In this document: piece by piece, positions 9,224-17,876 of the stretch
How the letters are laid out: each line of letters begins with the position of its first letter
How positions within the stretch are numbered: the first letter of the stretch is position 1
Source of the DNA: Actinomadura livida
GTDB lineage: Bacteria; Actinomycetota; Actinomycetes; Streptosporangiales; Streptosporangiaceae
DNA: 64,000 nucleotides
Direction of reading: 5' to 3'
Assembly: GCF_014648675.1 (NCBI RefSeq)
Contig: NZ_BMRO01000001.1
Location: 268,017 to 332,016, forward strand
Made by a program: the position numbers and the translations under genes
Notes under the pieces: generated by a model
The model's database searches: none
Seen by the model: only the letters and a program-made list of their open reading frames with translations
What the model was told of the DNA's origin: nothing

Positions 9224-9239
9224 TGAGACGCGAGTCTCA
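9224..9239. promoter_or_regulatory. candidate operator before the aldehyde dehydrogenase
   Basis: TGAGAC (9224-9229) and GTCTCA (9234-9239) form an inverted repeat with a 4-base spacer. It sits 87 bp before the aldehyde dehydrogenase ATG. The size and symmetry suit a TetR-type regulator; no such regulator is adjacent. Confidence 0.4.
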
Positions 9240-9325
9240 TCGCTCTTCCGCCGGGCGGGCCGGCGTGCGATGCTGTGCCCCAAGCAAGCACCCCAAGCAA
9301 GCACTCGGTCAGGAGGCACGGCAGC

Positions 9326-10765
9326 ATGCGTGAGCACGATCGGCTGTTCATCGGCGGCGAGTGGGCCGCACCGGCCGGCACCGGCACGATCGACGTCATC
9401 TCCCCGCACACCGAGGAGGTCCTCGGCAGGGTGCCCGAGGGCACCGAGGCCGACATCGACGCGGCGGTCGCCGCCGCGCGGCGCGCCTTCGACGAGGGCC
9501 CCTGGCCGCGGATGACGCCCGCGGAGCGCGCCGAGATCGTCGGGCGGCTGTCGTCCATCTACGCCGAGCGGCAGCAGGAGATGGCCGACCTCGTCACCGC
9601 CGAGATGGGCTCGCCGATCATGTTCTCGGTGTTCGGCCAGGCCGCCATCCCGCAGATGGTGCTGCAGTACTACGTGGACCTCGCCGCCTCCTACACGTGG
9701 GAGGAGGAGCGGCAGGGCATGCTCGGCCCGGTCACCGTGACCCAGGAGCCGGCCGGTGTTGTCGCGGCGATCGTCCCGTGGAACGTCCCGCAGTTCACGC
9801 TGATGCTCAAGCTCGCCCCGGCCCTCATCGCCGGCTGCACCGTGGTGGCCAAGCCGTCCCCCGAGACGCCCCTGGACACCTACCTCCTCGCCGAGTGGAT
9901 CAAGGAGGCCGGGATCCCGGCCGGGGTCGTCAACATCGTCCCGGCGGGCCGCGAGGTCGGCGCGCACCTCGTCGCGCACCCGGACGTCGACAAGGTCTCG
10001 TTCACCGGCTCCACCGCCGCCGGACGCAAGATCGGCGCGGTCTGCGGCGAGCAGCTCAAGCGCGTCACCCTGGAACTCGGCGGCAAGTCCGCCGCGATCA
10101 TCCTGGACGACGCCGACCTGGCCGCCACCGTCGAGGGCTTCAAGCTGGCGGCGCTGATGAACAACGGCCAGGCGTGCGCCGCGCAGACCCGCATCCTCGC
10201 GTCCCGCCGCCGCTACGACGAGGTGGCCGACGCCCTCGCCGCCATGGTCGGCGGCCTCGCCGTCGGCGACCCCGCCGACTACGGCACCGAGATCGGCCCG
10301 CTCGTCGCCAGGCGGCAGCAGGAGCGGGTGGAGAACTACATCCGCGTCGGGCAGGACGAGGGGGCCAAGCTGATCACCGGCGGCCTGAACCGCCCGCACG
10401 ACCGCGGCTGGTACGTCGCGCCGACCGTGTTCGGCGACGTCGCCAACGACATGCGCATCGCCCGCGAGGAGATCTTCGGCCCGGTCCTCGTCCTCATCCC
10501 CTACGACGACGAGGCGGACGCCGTCCGCATCGCCAACGACAGCGAGTACGGCCTGGGCGGCTCGGTCTGGACGGCCGACGTCGACCACGGCGTCGAGGTC
10601 GCCCGCCGCATCCGCACCGGCAGCTGCGGCGTCAACATGTACACCCTCGACCCGAACACCCCGTTCGGCGGCTACAAGAGCAGCGGCCTGGGCCGCGAAC
10701 TGGGCCCCGAGGGCCTGCACGCCTACCTGGAGCACAAGTCGATCCCGCACCCCGCGGCCGGATAA
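9326..10765 (+). CDS. NAD(P)-dependent aldehyde dehydrogenase
   Basis: 479-residue enzyme that oxidises an aldehyde to an acid. The catalytic set is complete: Asn153 in VPWNVPQF, Glu250 in TLELGGKS and Cys284 in NNGQACAAQ. The C-terminal PFGGYKSSGLGRE motif is typical of the large ALDH family used for aliphatic, betaine or terpenoid aldehydes. The ATG at 9326 has an AGGAGG Shine-Dalgarno 9 bp upstream; an earlier in-frame ATG at 9275 lacks one. A TGAGAC-type inverted repeat lies in the promoter region. The gene is monocistronic by spacing. The substrate cannot be told. Confidence 0.92.
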   Translation: MREHDRLFIGGEWAAPAGTGTIDVISPHTEEVLGRVPEGTEADIDAAVAAARRAFDEGPWPRMTPAERAEIVGRLSSIYAERQQEMADLVTAEMGSPIMFSVFGQAAIPQMVLQYYVDLAASYTWEEERQGMLGPVTVTQEPAGVVAAIVPWNVPQFTLMLKLAPALIAGCTVVAKPSPETPLDTYLLAEWIKEAGIPAGVVNIVPAGREVGAHLVAHPDVDKVSFTGSTAAGRKIGAVCGEQLKRVTLELGGKSAAIILDDADLAATVEGFKLAALMNNGQACAAQTRILASRRRYDEVADALAAMVGGLAVGDPADYGTEIGPLVARRQQERVENYIRVGQDEGAKLITGGLNRPHDRGWYVAPTVFGDVANDMRIAREEIFGPVLVLIPYDDEADAVRIANDSEYGLGGSVWTADVDHGVEVARRIRTGSCGVNMYTLDPNTPFGGYKSSGLGRELGPEGLHAYLEHKSIPHPAAG

Positions 10766-10807
10766 TCACCTGAAAACGGGATCTTCGGTCGGGCAGGATG
10801 GCGTGCC

Positions 10808-13800
10808 ATGCGCGCCGAGGAGCTCCTGACCGAGATCGAACCGCTGCCGTTCAAGGCCCGCTGCCGCCGGCTGGCGGACCTGCGCGGCCTGTCCGGCGAC
10901 CCCGCCCTCGCGGCCCTGCTGGACGAGCTGTCCCGGCGGGGCCACTACGAGCGGTCGCTGGCGCTGTTCGTCGCGGCGGCCGCCCGGGACGAGGCGTCCG
11001 TGGCGCACCTGGTGCGGGCGACGGGCGACCCGGACGCCGGCCTGGCCTGCCGGGCGATCCGGCTGGCGGTCCGGTACGGCGCCGCGCCGGGGGCGTTCCT
11101 CGACGGGCTGGAGGACGCCCCCGCGGCGGTGCGCGCGGCGCTGTACGAGGCCGTCCGCAAGTACCGGCGCGGCGACCTGGCCGACGCGCTCGTCAGCCGG
11201 GTCGCGGACCGCTGGGGCGACCAGGAGGCGGCGACGCTGCTGCCCGCCTGCGCCGCGCCCGCCGTGGCCGAGCGGCTCGACGGGCTCGCGCACGCCGTCG
11301 GGAACTGGGCGGCGCTGGGCCGCGCCCACCCGGACGCCGTGCTCGGCCACGCCGAGCGCAGCCTCGCCGAGCTGCCCGAGGCGGCGCGGAACGCCTGGTG
11401 GTTCCACCACGCGCCCGGTGTCGCGGCGGCGCTGCGGCACGACCCCGGCCGGGTCGTCCGGCTGCTGGAGCGCCACTGCCGTACCCGGCCGCTGCCGCGG
11501 CCGCTGCACCCCGCGGCCGGTGCGCTGCTGGACGCCGAGCCGGAGCGGATGCTCGCCCTGCTGCTGTCGGACTCGCACCGCGCGGACCTGGGCGTCCTGC
11601 TGCACCGCAGGTCCGTCCGGGACCGGTTCGCGCGGCTCGGCGACCGCGACATGGCCGCCGTCGCGCGCGCCGTCCGGGAGGACGCGGGCGCGCTGCGGCG
11701 GCTGCTGGCGGCGTTCCCGCCGAGCTGCCGAGAGGCGGTTTTCGAGGCGGCGATGCGCGGCGTCGACCGCGGCGCCGCCGAGCTGGACGAGGACCTGCTG
11801 GAGGTCCTCCCGCGCGCGCTGCGGTACCGGGAGGCCCGCCGCATGATGGGCCTGCGCAAGGTCGCCGAGACGCCGTCCCGGACGTGGGCGATGGCGGCGT
11901 TCCTGCCGTACGAGGAGGCCCTGCCGATCCTCGGCGAGCTGACCCGCAGGCCGGACGCCGACGAGCGCGCCACCGGCTACGCGCTGCTCATCCGGTGCGC
12001 GGGCCGCTCCGGCGACCCGGCGGTGCTCGGCGCGGCGCTGGAGTCGCTCGCGCGGCTGCGCAACGAGCAGGATCCCGTCCGGCTCAGCGCGCTGTACGCG
12101 CTGACGTCCGTCCCGGAGGGGCTGCTGCGCGCCGGGCCCGCGGCGGCGGCCGGGCGGCTCGCGGACGACGCGCTGAAGGCCCGCGACACCTCCCACCAGA
12201 CCCGGCACCAGATCGGCCGGATCGCCGCGGCGCTGTGCCGCCAGGGCGCCGTGCACGACGACGCGGAGCTCCTCGTCTCCGGCCTGGAGATGGTGGACCG
12301 GGTGGCCGGCAGTACGGGCTCGCTCGCCCTCGGCGGCCTCGACCGGGTGCTGCGGCGCGGGCAGGAGCACCTGCTCGCGGCGATGCTCGCACCGCGCCTG
12401 GAGGCGGGCGCGCGCCGCGACGACCACCGGCTCGCGCTGCTGGCCGCACGGGCGCTGCGCCGCCGCGCGCACCGCGTCCCGGTACTGCAGGACGCCCTGG
12501 AGGCGGCCCTCGACGCCCGCGACGACGGCGTCCTCACCCAGGCGATCACGCTGTGGCTCGCCGCGCCCGGAACCCGCGCCGAACGCGCCGGGCGGGTCGT
12601 GGCCCGCGACCCGTCGTCGGTCGCGGTCCCGGCGGTCCTGGCGGCCATCGCCCGCGAGCGCACCGACCTCCTCGACCTGGTCCTCGCCGGGAGCACCCCC
12701 GCCGGGCGCTTCCGGCGACCCGACGTCACCTACGTGCCGCGCATCGTCCCGGCCTGGGCGGACCGCTGGACGGCCCGGCAGCGCGACGCCTACCGCGCCC
12801 TGCTCGAACGGGTGGCGGCGGACGGGGAGGCGCCCGCCACCGACCGGGCGGCCGCCGTCTCGGCCCTGGCGCGGATCCCCGGGACGGAGGCGTCCCGGCT
12901 GCGCCCCTACTTCGAGTCCGGCGACCCGTACATCCGCCGCATCGCGCTCACCGTCCTCCCGTGGACCCGCTCCCCGCAGGAGGTCCTGCCCGAGCTGCTC
13001 GCCCGCGCCGAGTCGGACGACGCGCACGTCGCCGTCTACGCCGCGGCCCGGGCGGCGCGGTTCGTCCCGCCGTCGGCGCTGTCGGCGATGCTCCGGCCGG
13101 TGCTGGCGGACGGCAAGATCACCGCGCGGAAGGAGGCCGCGCGGATCCTGCTCCGCAACCGGGTGCCGGACGCCATGGACGCCCTCGCCGCCGCCTGGGA
13201 CGACCCCGGCCAGCACCGGGACGTCCGGGCCGCGATCGCCTCCGCCGTCCGCGACCGCCTGGACGAGCCGGTCGCGCGGCGGATCCTGGCCGAGGCCGCG
13301 GAGGGTCCGCGCGACCTCGCCCGGCAGGTGCTCGGCACGCCGCCCGTGTACGTCGAGGAGCGGTTCCGGAGCCGCTACGCCGCGCTGGTGCTGCGGGTCG
13401 CGCGCTCCGCCGACCCGGAGGCCCGCGCCGCGGCGCTGCCCGCCGTCGCCACCTGGGCGCCGTGGGCGCCGGAAGCGCCCGCCCTGCTCGCCGGCCTCGT
13501 CACCGACCTGGACGAGACCCGCGCCTGGCGGGACGCGGTGCACGCCCTCGTCCGCTGCGTCACGACCGGCATCGGAGCCGCCGAGCTCGGCGGTGCCGCC
13601 GCCGGGCTCGCCGCCGCCCCGGCCGTGCCCGACGCCGAGCCCGAACGCGACCTGCCGGCGTTCCAGCGACTGGTCGCGCTGGCCGAGGCGGTGCGGGACG
13701 CCTCCGCCCGGCACCGGACGCTCGGGGAGCGCGCAGTGCAGGCGGTGGAGGGCCGCCTTCCCGAGCCGGTCGCGACCGAACTGGCCGCCGCCGTCCTCCG

Positions 13801-14143
13801 CTGGGACGGGCCCGGCGCCGCCGGCGAGATCGACGCGCTGGCCGGGAGGTGCGCGGGACTCGGCGTCCTGGCCGTCCTGGACGTCGCGGACGCCCTCGCC
13901 ACCGGGCCGTCCGAGTACACCGAACACGCCCGGCCCGCCCCCGAGGAGGCGCACCCCCACGCGGCCCGGCTCGCCGCGCGCGGCGACCTCGCCGGCGGCC
14001 TGTTCGCGTGCGCCCTCACCGAGCGGCACGGCCCCCGCGCGGGCTGGTCCGCGGACTGGCGCGATCTCCTGCGCGGCCTGCGCGCGCACGCCGTCCCCGA
14101 CGTCGTGCACCAGGCGCTGAGGATCCACACCGCGGACGAGTGA
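10808..14143 (+). CDS. large HEAT-like alpha-solenoid protein
   Basis: 1111-residue, almost entirely helical protein rich in Ala, Arg, Leu and Asp. Recurrent helix pairs of about 30-40 residues, for example around RRIALTVLPWTRSPQEVLPELLARA and ARKEAARILLRNR, look like degenerate HEAT repeats that build a scaffold. I see no signal peptide, membrane helix, nucleotide motif or metal site. Such giant solenoids are widespread in actinomycetes and usually have no known role. The ATG at 10808 is the first in a good context; the gene follows the aldehyde dehydrogenase by 42 bp and converges on the MFS gene. Confidence 0.72.
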   Translation: MRAEELLTEIEPLPFKARCRRLADLRGLSGDPALAALLDELSRRGHYERSLALFVAAAARDEASVAHLVRATGDPDAGLACRAIRLAVRYGAAPGAFLDGLEDAPAAVRAALYEAVRKYRRGDLADALVSRVADRWGDQEAATLLPACAAPAVAERLDGLAHAVGNWAALGRAHPDAVLGHAERSLAELPEAARNAWWFHHAPGVAAALRHDPGRVVRLLERHCRTRPLPRPLHPAAGALLDAEPERMLALLLSDSHRADLGVLLHRRSVRDRFARLGDRDMAAVARAVREDAGALRRLLAAFPPSCREAVFEAAMRGVDRGAAELDEDLLEVLPRALRYREARRMMGLRKVAETPSRTWAMAAFLPYEEALPILGELTRRPDADERATGYALLIRCAGRSGDPAVLGAALESLARLRNEQDPVRLSALYALTSVPEGLLRAGPAAAAGRLADDALKARDTSHQTRHQIGRIAAALCRQGAVHDDAELLVSGLEMVDRVAGSTGSLALGGLDRVLRRGQEHLLAAMLAPRLEAGARRDDHRLALLAARALRRRAHRVPVLQDALEAALDARDDGVLTQAITLWLAAPGTRAERAGRVVARDPSSVAVPAVLAAIARERTDLLDLVLAGSTPAGRFRRPDVTYVPRIVPAWADRWTARQRDAYRALLERVAADGEAPATDRAAAVSALARIPGTEASRLRPYFESGDPYIRRIALTVLPWTRSPQEVLPELLARAESDDAHVAVYAAARAARFVPPSALSAMLRPVLADGKITARKEAARILLRNRVPDAMDALAAAWDDPGQHRDVRAAIASAVRDRLDEPVARRILAEAAEGPRDLARQVLGTPPVYVEERFRSRYAALVLRVARSADPEARAAALPAVATWAPWAPEAPALLAGLVTDLDETRAWRDAVHALVRCVTTGIGAAELGGAAAGLAAAPAVPDAEPERDLPAFQRLVALAEAVRDASARHRTLGERAVQAVEGRLPEPVATELAAAVLRWDGPGAAGEIDALAGRCAGLGVLAVLDVADALATGPSEYTEHARPAPEEAHPHAARLAARGDLAGGLFACALTERHGPRAGWSADWRDLLRGLRAHAVPDVVHQALRIHTADE

Positions 14144-14171
14144 GCGCCCGCACGGCGGTGACGGGCGGGGG

Positions 14172-15527
14172 TCAGCGGGCGGGGGCGCGGTCGAGGGCGA
14201 AGCGGCGCTGGAACGCGACCGCGACCGCCATCAGCGCGGCGGGCACCACCGTCACGCCGATGAGCAGCGCCAGGATCGCGGAGTCCGACTGCGCGACGGC
14301 CCGCCCCTCGGTCGTGGAGACGAAGCCGCCCGCGGCGAGCACCGCCGAGTACACGTAGGGGCCGATGGCGGTGCCGGTCGCCTCCGTCGCCGTCCACACG
14401 CCGGTGTAGGCGCCGGCGCGGGCCGTGCCCCGGGCCTCGGCGGCGGCCACGATGTCGGGGATCAGGGAGAACGCGAAGAGCTGGAGGCCCGCGAACGCCG
14501 AGCCGAGCACGACGATCACCGCGAGCGTCGGCAGCACGCCCATCGCCTCCCCCGGCCACAGGGCGAGCGACCCGAAGACGAAGACGACCTGGCAGATCAG
14601 CAGGCAGCGCTGCTTGCCCGCGCGCTCCGACACCTTCTTCCAGATGGGCCCGGCGACCGCCGCGGGGACGAGGAACGCCCCCATGAACACCGCGGTCAGC
14701 CGCTCGTCGTCGAACGTGTACTCGGTGTAGAACGGCACCGCCGCGAGGAAGATGTGCGTGGTGATGCCGGTGAACAGGTACGACAGCGTCAGGGCGCGGA
14801 AGTCGCGGTCCCGCCACGTGATGCGAAGGTCGTCGATGACGGAGTGCGCGTGGTCCCCGTCCGGGATCCGGAAACCGGAGTGGTCGGCGAGCCGCCGGAT
14901 GAACACGATCGCGACGACGCCGGTGAGCACGAGGACTCCGGCGAGCAGGACCGACATCCGAGCGTAGTCATCGCGTCCGCCCGACGCGACCAGCGCCGGA
15001 GCCGCGACGCCCGCGCCGAGCAGGCCGACCGTCAGCAGCAGCATCCGGTACATGAACACGCGGGTGCGCTCGTGGTACCCGATCTTCAGGTCGGACGGCG
15101 TCGTCAGGTACGGCACCTGGAAGCAGGCGTAAAGGACGTTGCCGAGGATGTAGAAGCCGCCGACCCACAGCGCCGCCGACCAGCCGGAGAACCCCGCCGG
15201 CACCGAGAACAGCCCGATCCAGGCGATCGCCAGCAGCAGCCCCCAGCGCAGCAGGCGGCGCCGGTGCCCGTCGCGGCGCGCCTGCCGGTCCGACACCGAG
15301 CCGAACCACGGATGCACGATCGCGTCCAGGACCTTCGGCAGCAGCAGGGTGAGGCCGGCCAGGAACGGGGACACGCCGAGCGTGTGCGTCATGAAGTAGA
15401 GCAGCAGCAGCCCCGGGACGGTGACCCACACGCCCATCCCGAGCGAGCCGGCGGAGTAGCCGACGAGGTCGCGGGCGCGGGGCCGCGTCGCCGGACCCGG
15501 CAGCGACTTCCTCTCCGTGGTGCTCAT
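14172..15527 (-). CDS. MFS transporter, GPH-cation-symporter-like
   Basis: 451-residue, twelve-helix transporter. The DAIVHPWFGSVSDRQARRDGHRR stretch after helix 2 matches the glycoside-pentoside-hexuronide (GPH) symporter pattern (D-P-x-x-G-x-x-SD), which suggests cation-coupled uptake of a sugar-like or other polar solute. The ATG overlaps the stop of the FMO-SDR gene as ATGA, so transporter and enzyme are one transcription and translation unit. It is likely under the same PucR-linked control. Cargo is unknown, but it should be the substrate or product of the fused oxidoreductase. Confidence 0.82.
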   Translation of the reverse strand: MSTTERKSLPGPATRPRARDLVGYSAGSLGMGVWVTVPGLLLLYFMTHTLGVSPFLAGLTLLLPKVLDAIVHPWFGSVSDRQARRDGHRRRLLRWGLLLAIAWIGLFSVPAGFSGWSAALWVGGFYILGNVLYACFQVPYLTTPSDLKIGYHERTRVFMYRMLLLTVGLLGAGVAAPALVASGGRDDYARMSVLLAGVLVLTGVVAIVFIRRLADHSGFRIPDGDHAHSVIDDLRITWRDRDFRALTLSYLFTGITTHIFLAAVPFYTEYTFDDERLTAVFMGAFLVPAAVAGPIWKKVSERAGKQRCLLICQVVFVFGSLALWPGEAMGVLPTLAVIVVLGSAFAGLQLFAFSLIPDIVAAAEARGTARAGAYTGVWTATEATGTAIGPYVYSAVLAAGGFVSTTEGRAVAQSDSAILALLIGVTVVPAALMAVAVAFQRRFALDRAPAR

Positions 15528-17752
15528 GCTCGGCCAGTGTGGCGGCGGACGGCACCGGCCGCCAGCTCGGCGCCCTTGAACGCCCCCGAGCGGACCCGGT
15601 CGGCGAACGTCCGCGCGACGATCCGGTCGGTCAGCCCGGGCACGTGCCGGGCGAGGAAGAACTCGACGGCGCCGCGGCGGGTCGTCGTCACGTCCCGGCG
15701 GGGGCGGCGCGAGAGAGCGGCGCGCAGCACCGCGTCCACCACGCCGTCGAGGGGTTCGTAGCGGCTCATGCCCTCAAGGGAGAGCCCCGCCGCCGCGGTC
15801 GAGTCATGGATCGGGCTCCGCACGGCCGAAGGGTACACGCATGTCACGCCGACGTGCGTTCCGAGTTCCATGCGAAGAGCGTCCGCATATGCGACGAGCG
15901 CTCGTTTGGACGCGCCGTAGGCCGCGGCCAGGGGAAGCTGCATGACGGCCATCCGCGAGGACAGCATGACGACGCGTCCGCGCGACTCGACGAGGGCGTC
16001 CACGCACGCGGCGGTCACCCGCCAGGTGCCGAGGAGGTTGACCTCGAGCTGGCGGCGCACCTCGTCGCCGGGCGGCAGCTCGGCCGGGGCGGGGCCGCCG
16101 ATCCCGGCGTTGTTGACGAGCACGTCGAGCCCGCCCAGCTTCTCGATCGCCGCCGCCACCGCCGCCGGGACGGCCGCGTCGTCGGTGAGGTCGCAGGCGA
16201 TGACCTCGACGGGGTCGCCGGGGCGCGGCGCGGCGTCCAGGCCGACGACGCGGGCGCCGAGGCCGGTCAGCCGGGTGCTGATCGCCCTGCCGAACGTGCC
16301 CGACGCGCCGGTGACGAGGACCCGCAGGCCGCGCGGGTCGCGGTCCCCCGGCGGCCGCGCGCCCGGCCGGTGCCGGGCCGTGCCCGCGCCTCTCCGGTCC
16401 GCTTCGTTCATGCGGGTGCTCTCCTCACGGTCCGTCGGGGTGAAGGGGCGGGCGCCGCGGGCGAGCCTGTCCCGGCCGGCCCGCGCCTCCCGGGGCAGCT
16501 CGGCGACGTACCGGTCGAAGTCGACGCGCATCATGGGGCGCCGGTCGCCCCAGCGGGCGGTCGCGGCGCGCAGGTCACGGACGACGGCGCGGCGCCGCTC
16601 CGGCGCGGGCGGCAGCGCGTACCCGCCGGAGAAGTACGCCGCGGCCAGCTTCGCCTGGGCCTCCACGATGGGCAGCGCCGCGCCGGTGGACTGCATCAGG
16701 CCGACGAACGCCAGGCTCGGCTCGTCCAGGTGGAAGACGCGCTTGTACAGCGGCAGCCGCTCCGGGTCGTCCCCCACCAGCGCGGACGGCAGGAACGGGA
16801 GGCCGACCCGGTAGCCCGTGGCCCACACGATCACGTCCACGGGGTCGGCGGTGCCGTCGGCGAACACGACCTTCTCCCCGTCCAGGCGCTCGATGCCGGG
16901 CCGCGCCTCGACCTCGCCGTGGGTCAGCCGGTGCAGGATCGTGTCGCTGATCGTGGGGTGGTTCTGGAAGAGGCCGCCGGCAGGGGCGGGCAGGCCGTAG
17001 TCCTGCGGGTCGCCCACCGCCAGCCGCAGCATCGTCTCGGCGACGCGCTGGCGCAGCCGCCACGGCAGGACGGCGAGGGCGCCGCCCGTCGCGTCCGCCG
17101 GCCGTCCGAACAGGTACTTCGGGACGATGTGGACGCCGCGCCGCGCCGACAGCAGGACGGGGCCGTGCGCGACGTGGGAGGCGTCCACGGCGATGTCCAT
17201 GGCCGAGTTCCCCATGCCCACGACCAGCACCCGCCGGTCGCGGAAGATGCCGGGGGTCCGGTAGTCGTGGGCGTGGATCTGCATCCCGGTGAACGTGCCG
17301 GGGTAGGCGGGGTCGGGCCAGCGAGGGTCCCAGTTGTGCCCGTTCGCGACGACCACGGCGTCGAAGCGGCCGGCCTCCCCGTCGTCGGTCGTCACGATCC
17401 ACTCGGGCCCGTCCCGTTCGACGGAGACGACCTCGCTGTGGAACCTGATGTGCGGGACGACGCCGAACCGCTCCGCGTAGTCGGCGAGGTACTCCGCGAC
17501 CAGGTCGGCGGACGGGTAGTCCGGCCATGACCGGGGCATCGGGAGGTCGGCGAACTCGGTGCGCCCCTTGCTGGTGTTGGTGTGCAGGGACGCGTACGCG
17601 GGCGACAGGCCGCTGGCGTTGTCCCGCGCCCACAACCCGCCGGGACGGTCGCCCTTCTCGTAGAGCACGACCTCCAGGCCCGCGTCGAGCATCGCCTTGC
17701 CGGTGGCAATTCCGGCGGCCCCGGCACCGATGACGGCGACACGGCAGGTCAT
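15524..17752 (-). CDS. fused flavin monooxygenase - short-chain dehydrogenase
   Basis: 742-residue fusion. Residues 1 to about 445 form a flavin monooxygenase with FAD motif GAGAAG (9-14), FMO fingerprint FTGMQIHAHDY and NADPH motif GMGNSAMD. From residue 448 an SDR follows with TGASGTFG (481-488), NNAG (100 residues after Met448), Tyr612 and Lys616 in YGASK. No stop codon separates the two. At the junction an ATG (16411) is preceded by a strong GAGGAGAG seven bases upstream, so a free SDR of 295 residues could also be made. The ATG at 17752 has AAGGGAG six bases before it. The gene is coupled to the MFS gene and divergent from the PucR regulator. Confidence 0.85.
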   Translation of the reverse strand: MTCRVAVIGAGAAGIATGKAMLDAGLEVVLYEKGDRPGGLWARDNASGLSPAYASLHTNTSKGRTEFADLPMPRSWPDYPSADLVAEYLADYAERFGVVPHIRFHSEVVSVERDGPEWIVTTDDGEAGRFDAVVVANGHNWDPRWPDPAYPGTFTGMQIHAHDYRTPGIFRDRRVLVVGMGNSAMDIAVDASHVAHGPVLLSARRGVHIVPKYLFGRPADATGGALAVLPWRLRQRVAETMLRLAVGDPQDYGLPAPAGGLFQNHPTISDTILHRLTHGEVEARPGIERLDGEKVVFADGTADPVDVIVWATGYRVGLPFLPSALVGDDPERLPLYKRVFHLDEPSLAFVGLMQSTGAALPIVEAQAKLAAAYFSGGYALPPAPERRRAVVRDLRAATARWGDRRPMMRVDFDRYVAELPREARAGRDRLARGARPFTPTDREESTRMNEADRRGAGTARHRPGARPPGDRDPRGLRVLVTGASGTFGRAISTRLTGLGARVVGLDAAPRPGDPVEVIACDLTDDAAVPAAVAAAIEKLGGLDVLVNNAGIGGPAPAELPPGDEVRRQLEVNLLGTWRVTAACVDALVESRGRVVMLSSRMAVMQLPLAAAYGASKRALVAYADALRMELGTHVGVTCVYPSAVRSPIHDSTAAAGLSLEGMSRYEPLDGVVDAVLRAALSRRPRRDVTTTRRGAVEFFLARHVPGLTDRIVARTFADRVRSGAFKGAELAAGAVRRHTGRA
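16419..16426 (-). promoter_or_regulatory. internal Shine-Dalgarno at the FMO-SDR junction
   Basis: GAGGAGAG on the minus strand lies seven bases before an in-frame ATG at 16411, exactly where the SDR domain begins. It may start a separate SDR product, or be a relic of two former genes. Confidence 0.55.
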
Positions 17753-17777
17753 GCACAACTCCCTTGGACAGGTCCAT

Positions 17778-17793
17778 TTGTGGTGAGGTCCAA
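17778..17793 (+). promoter_or_regulatory. candidate PucR operator, FMO side
   Basis: The 16-mer TTGTGGTGAGGTCCAA matches the inverted copy near the PucR start at 13 of 16 positions. It ends about 26 bp upstream of the FMO-SDR ATG, a place where a bound regulator would meet that promoter. Confidence 0.5.
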
Positions 17794-17852
17794 CCTTATG
17801 CATGAGCGCCCGCCCGCAAACATGGACGGAGTCACGCGTTTGGTGGTCCGCC

Positions 17853-17868
17853 TTGTAGCCCACCACAA
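17853..17868 (-). promoter_or_regulatory. candidate PucR operator, regulator side
   Basis: Minus-strand 16-mer TTGTGGTGGGCTACAA, the inverted partner of the copy at 17778-17793. It is itself partly palindromic (TTGT-N8-ACAA) and ends nine bases before the PucR GTG, which suggests autoregulation. Confidence 0.5.
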
Positions 17869-17876
17869 TCGGTTCC

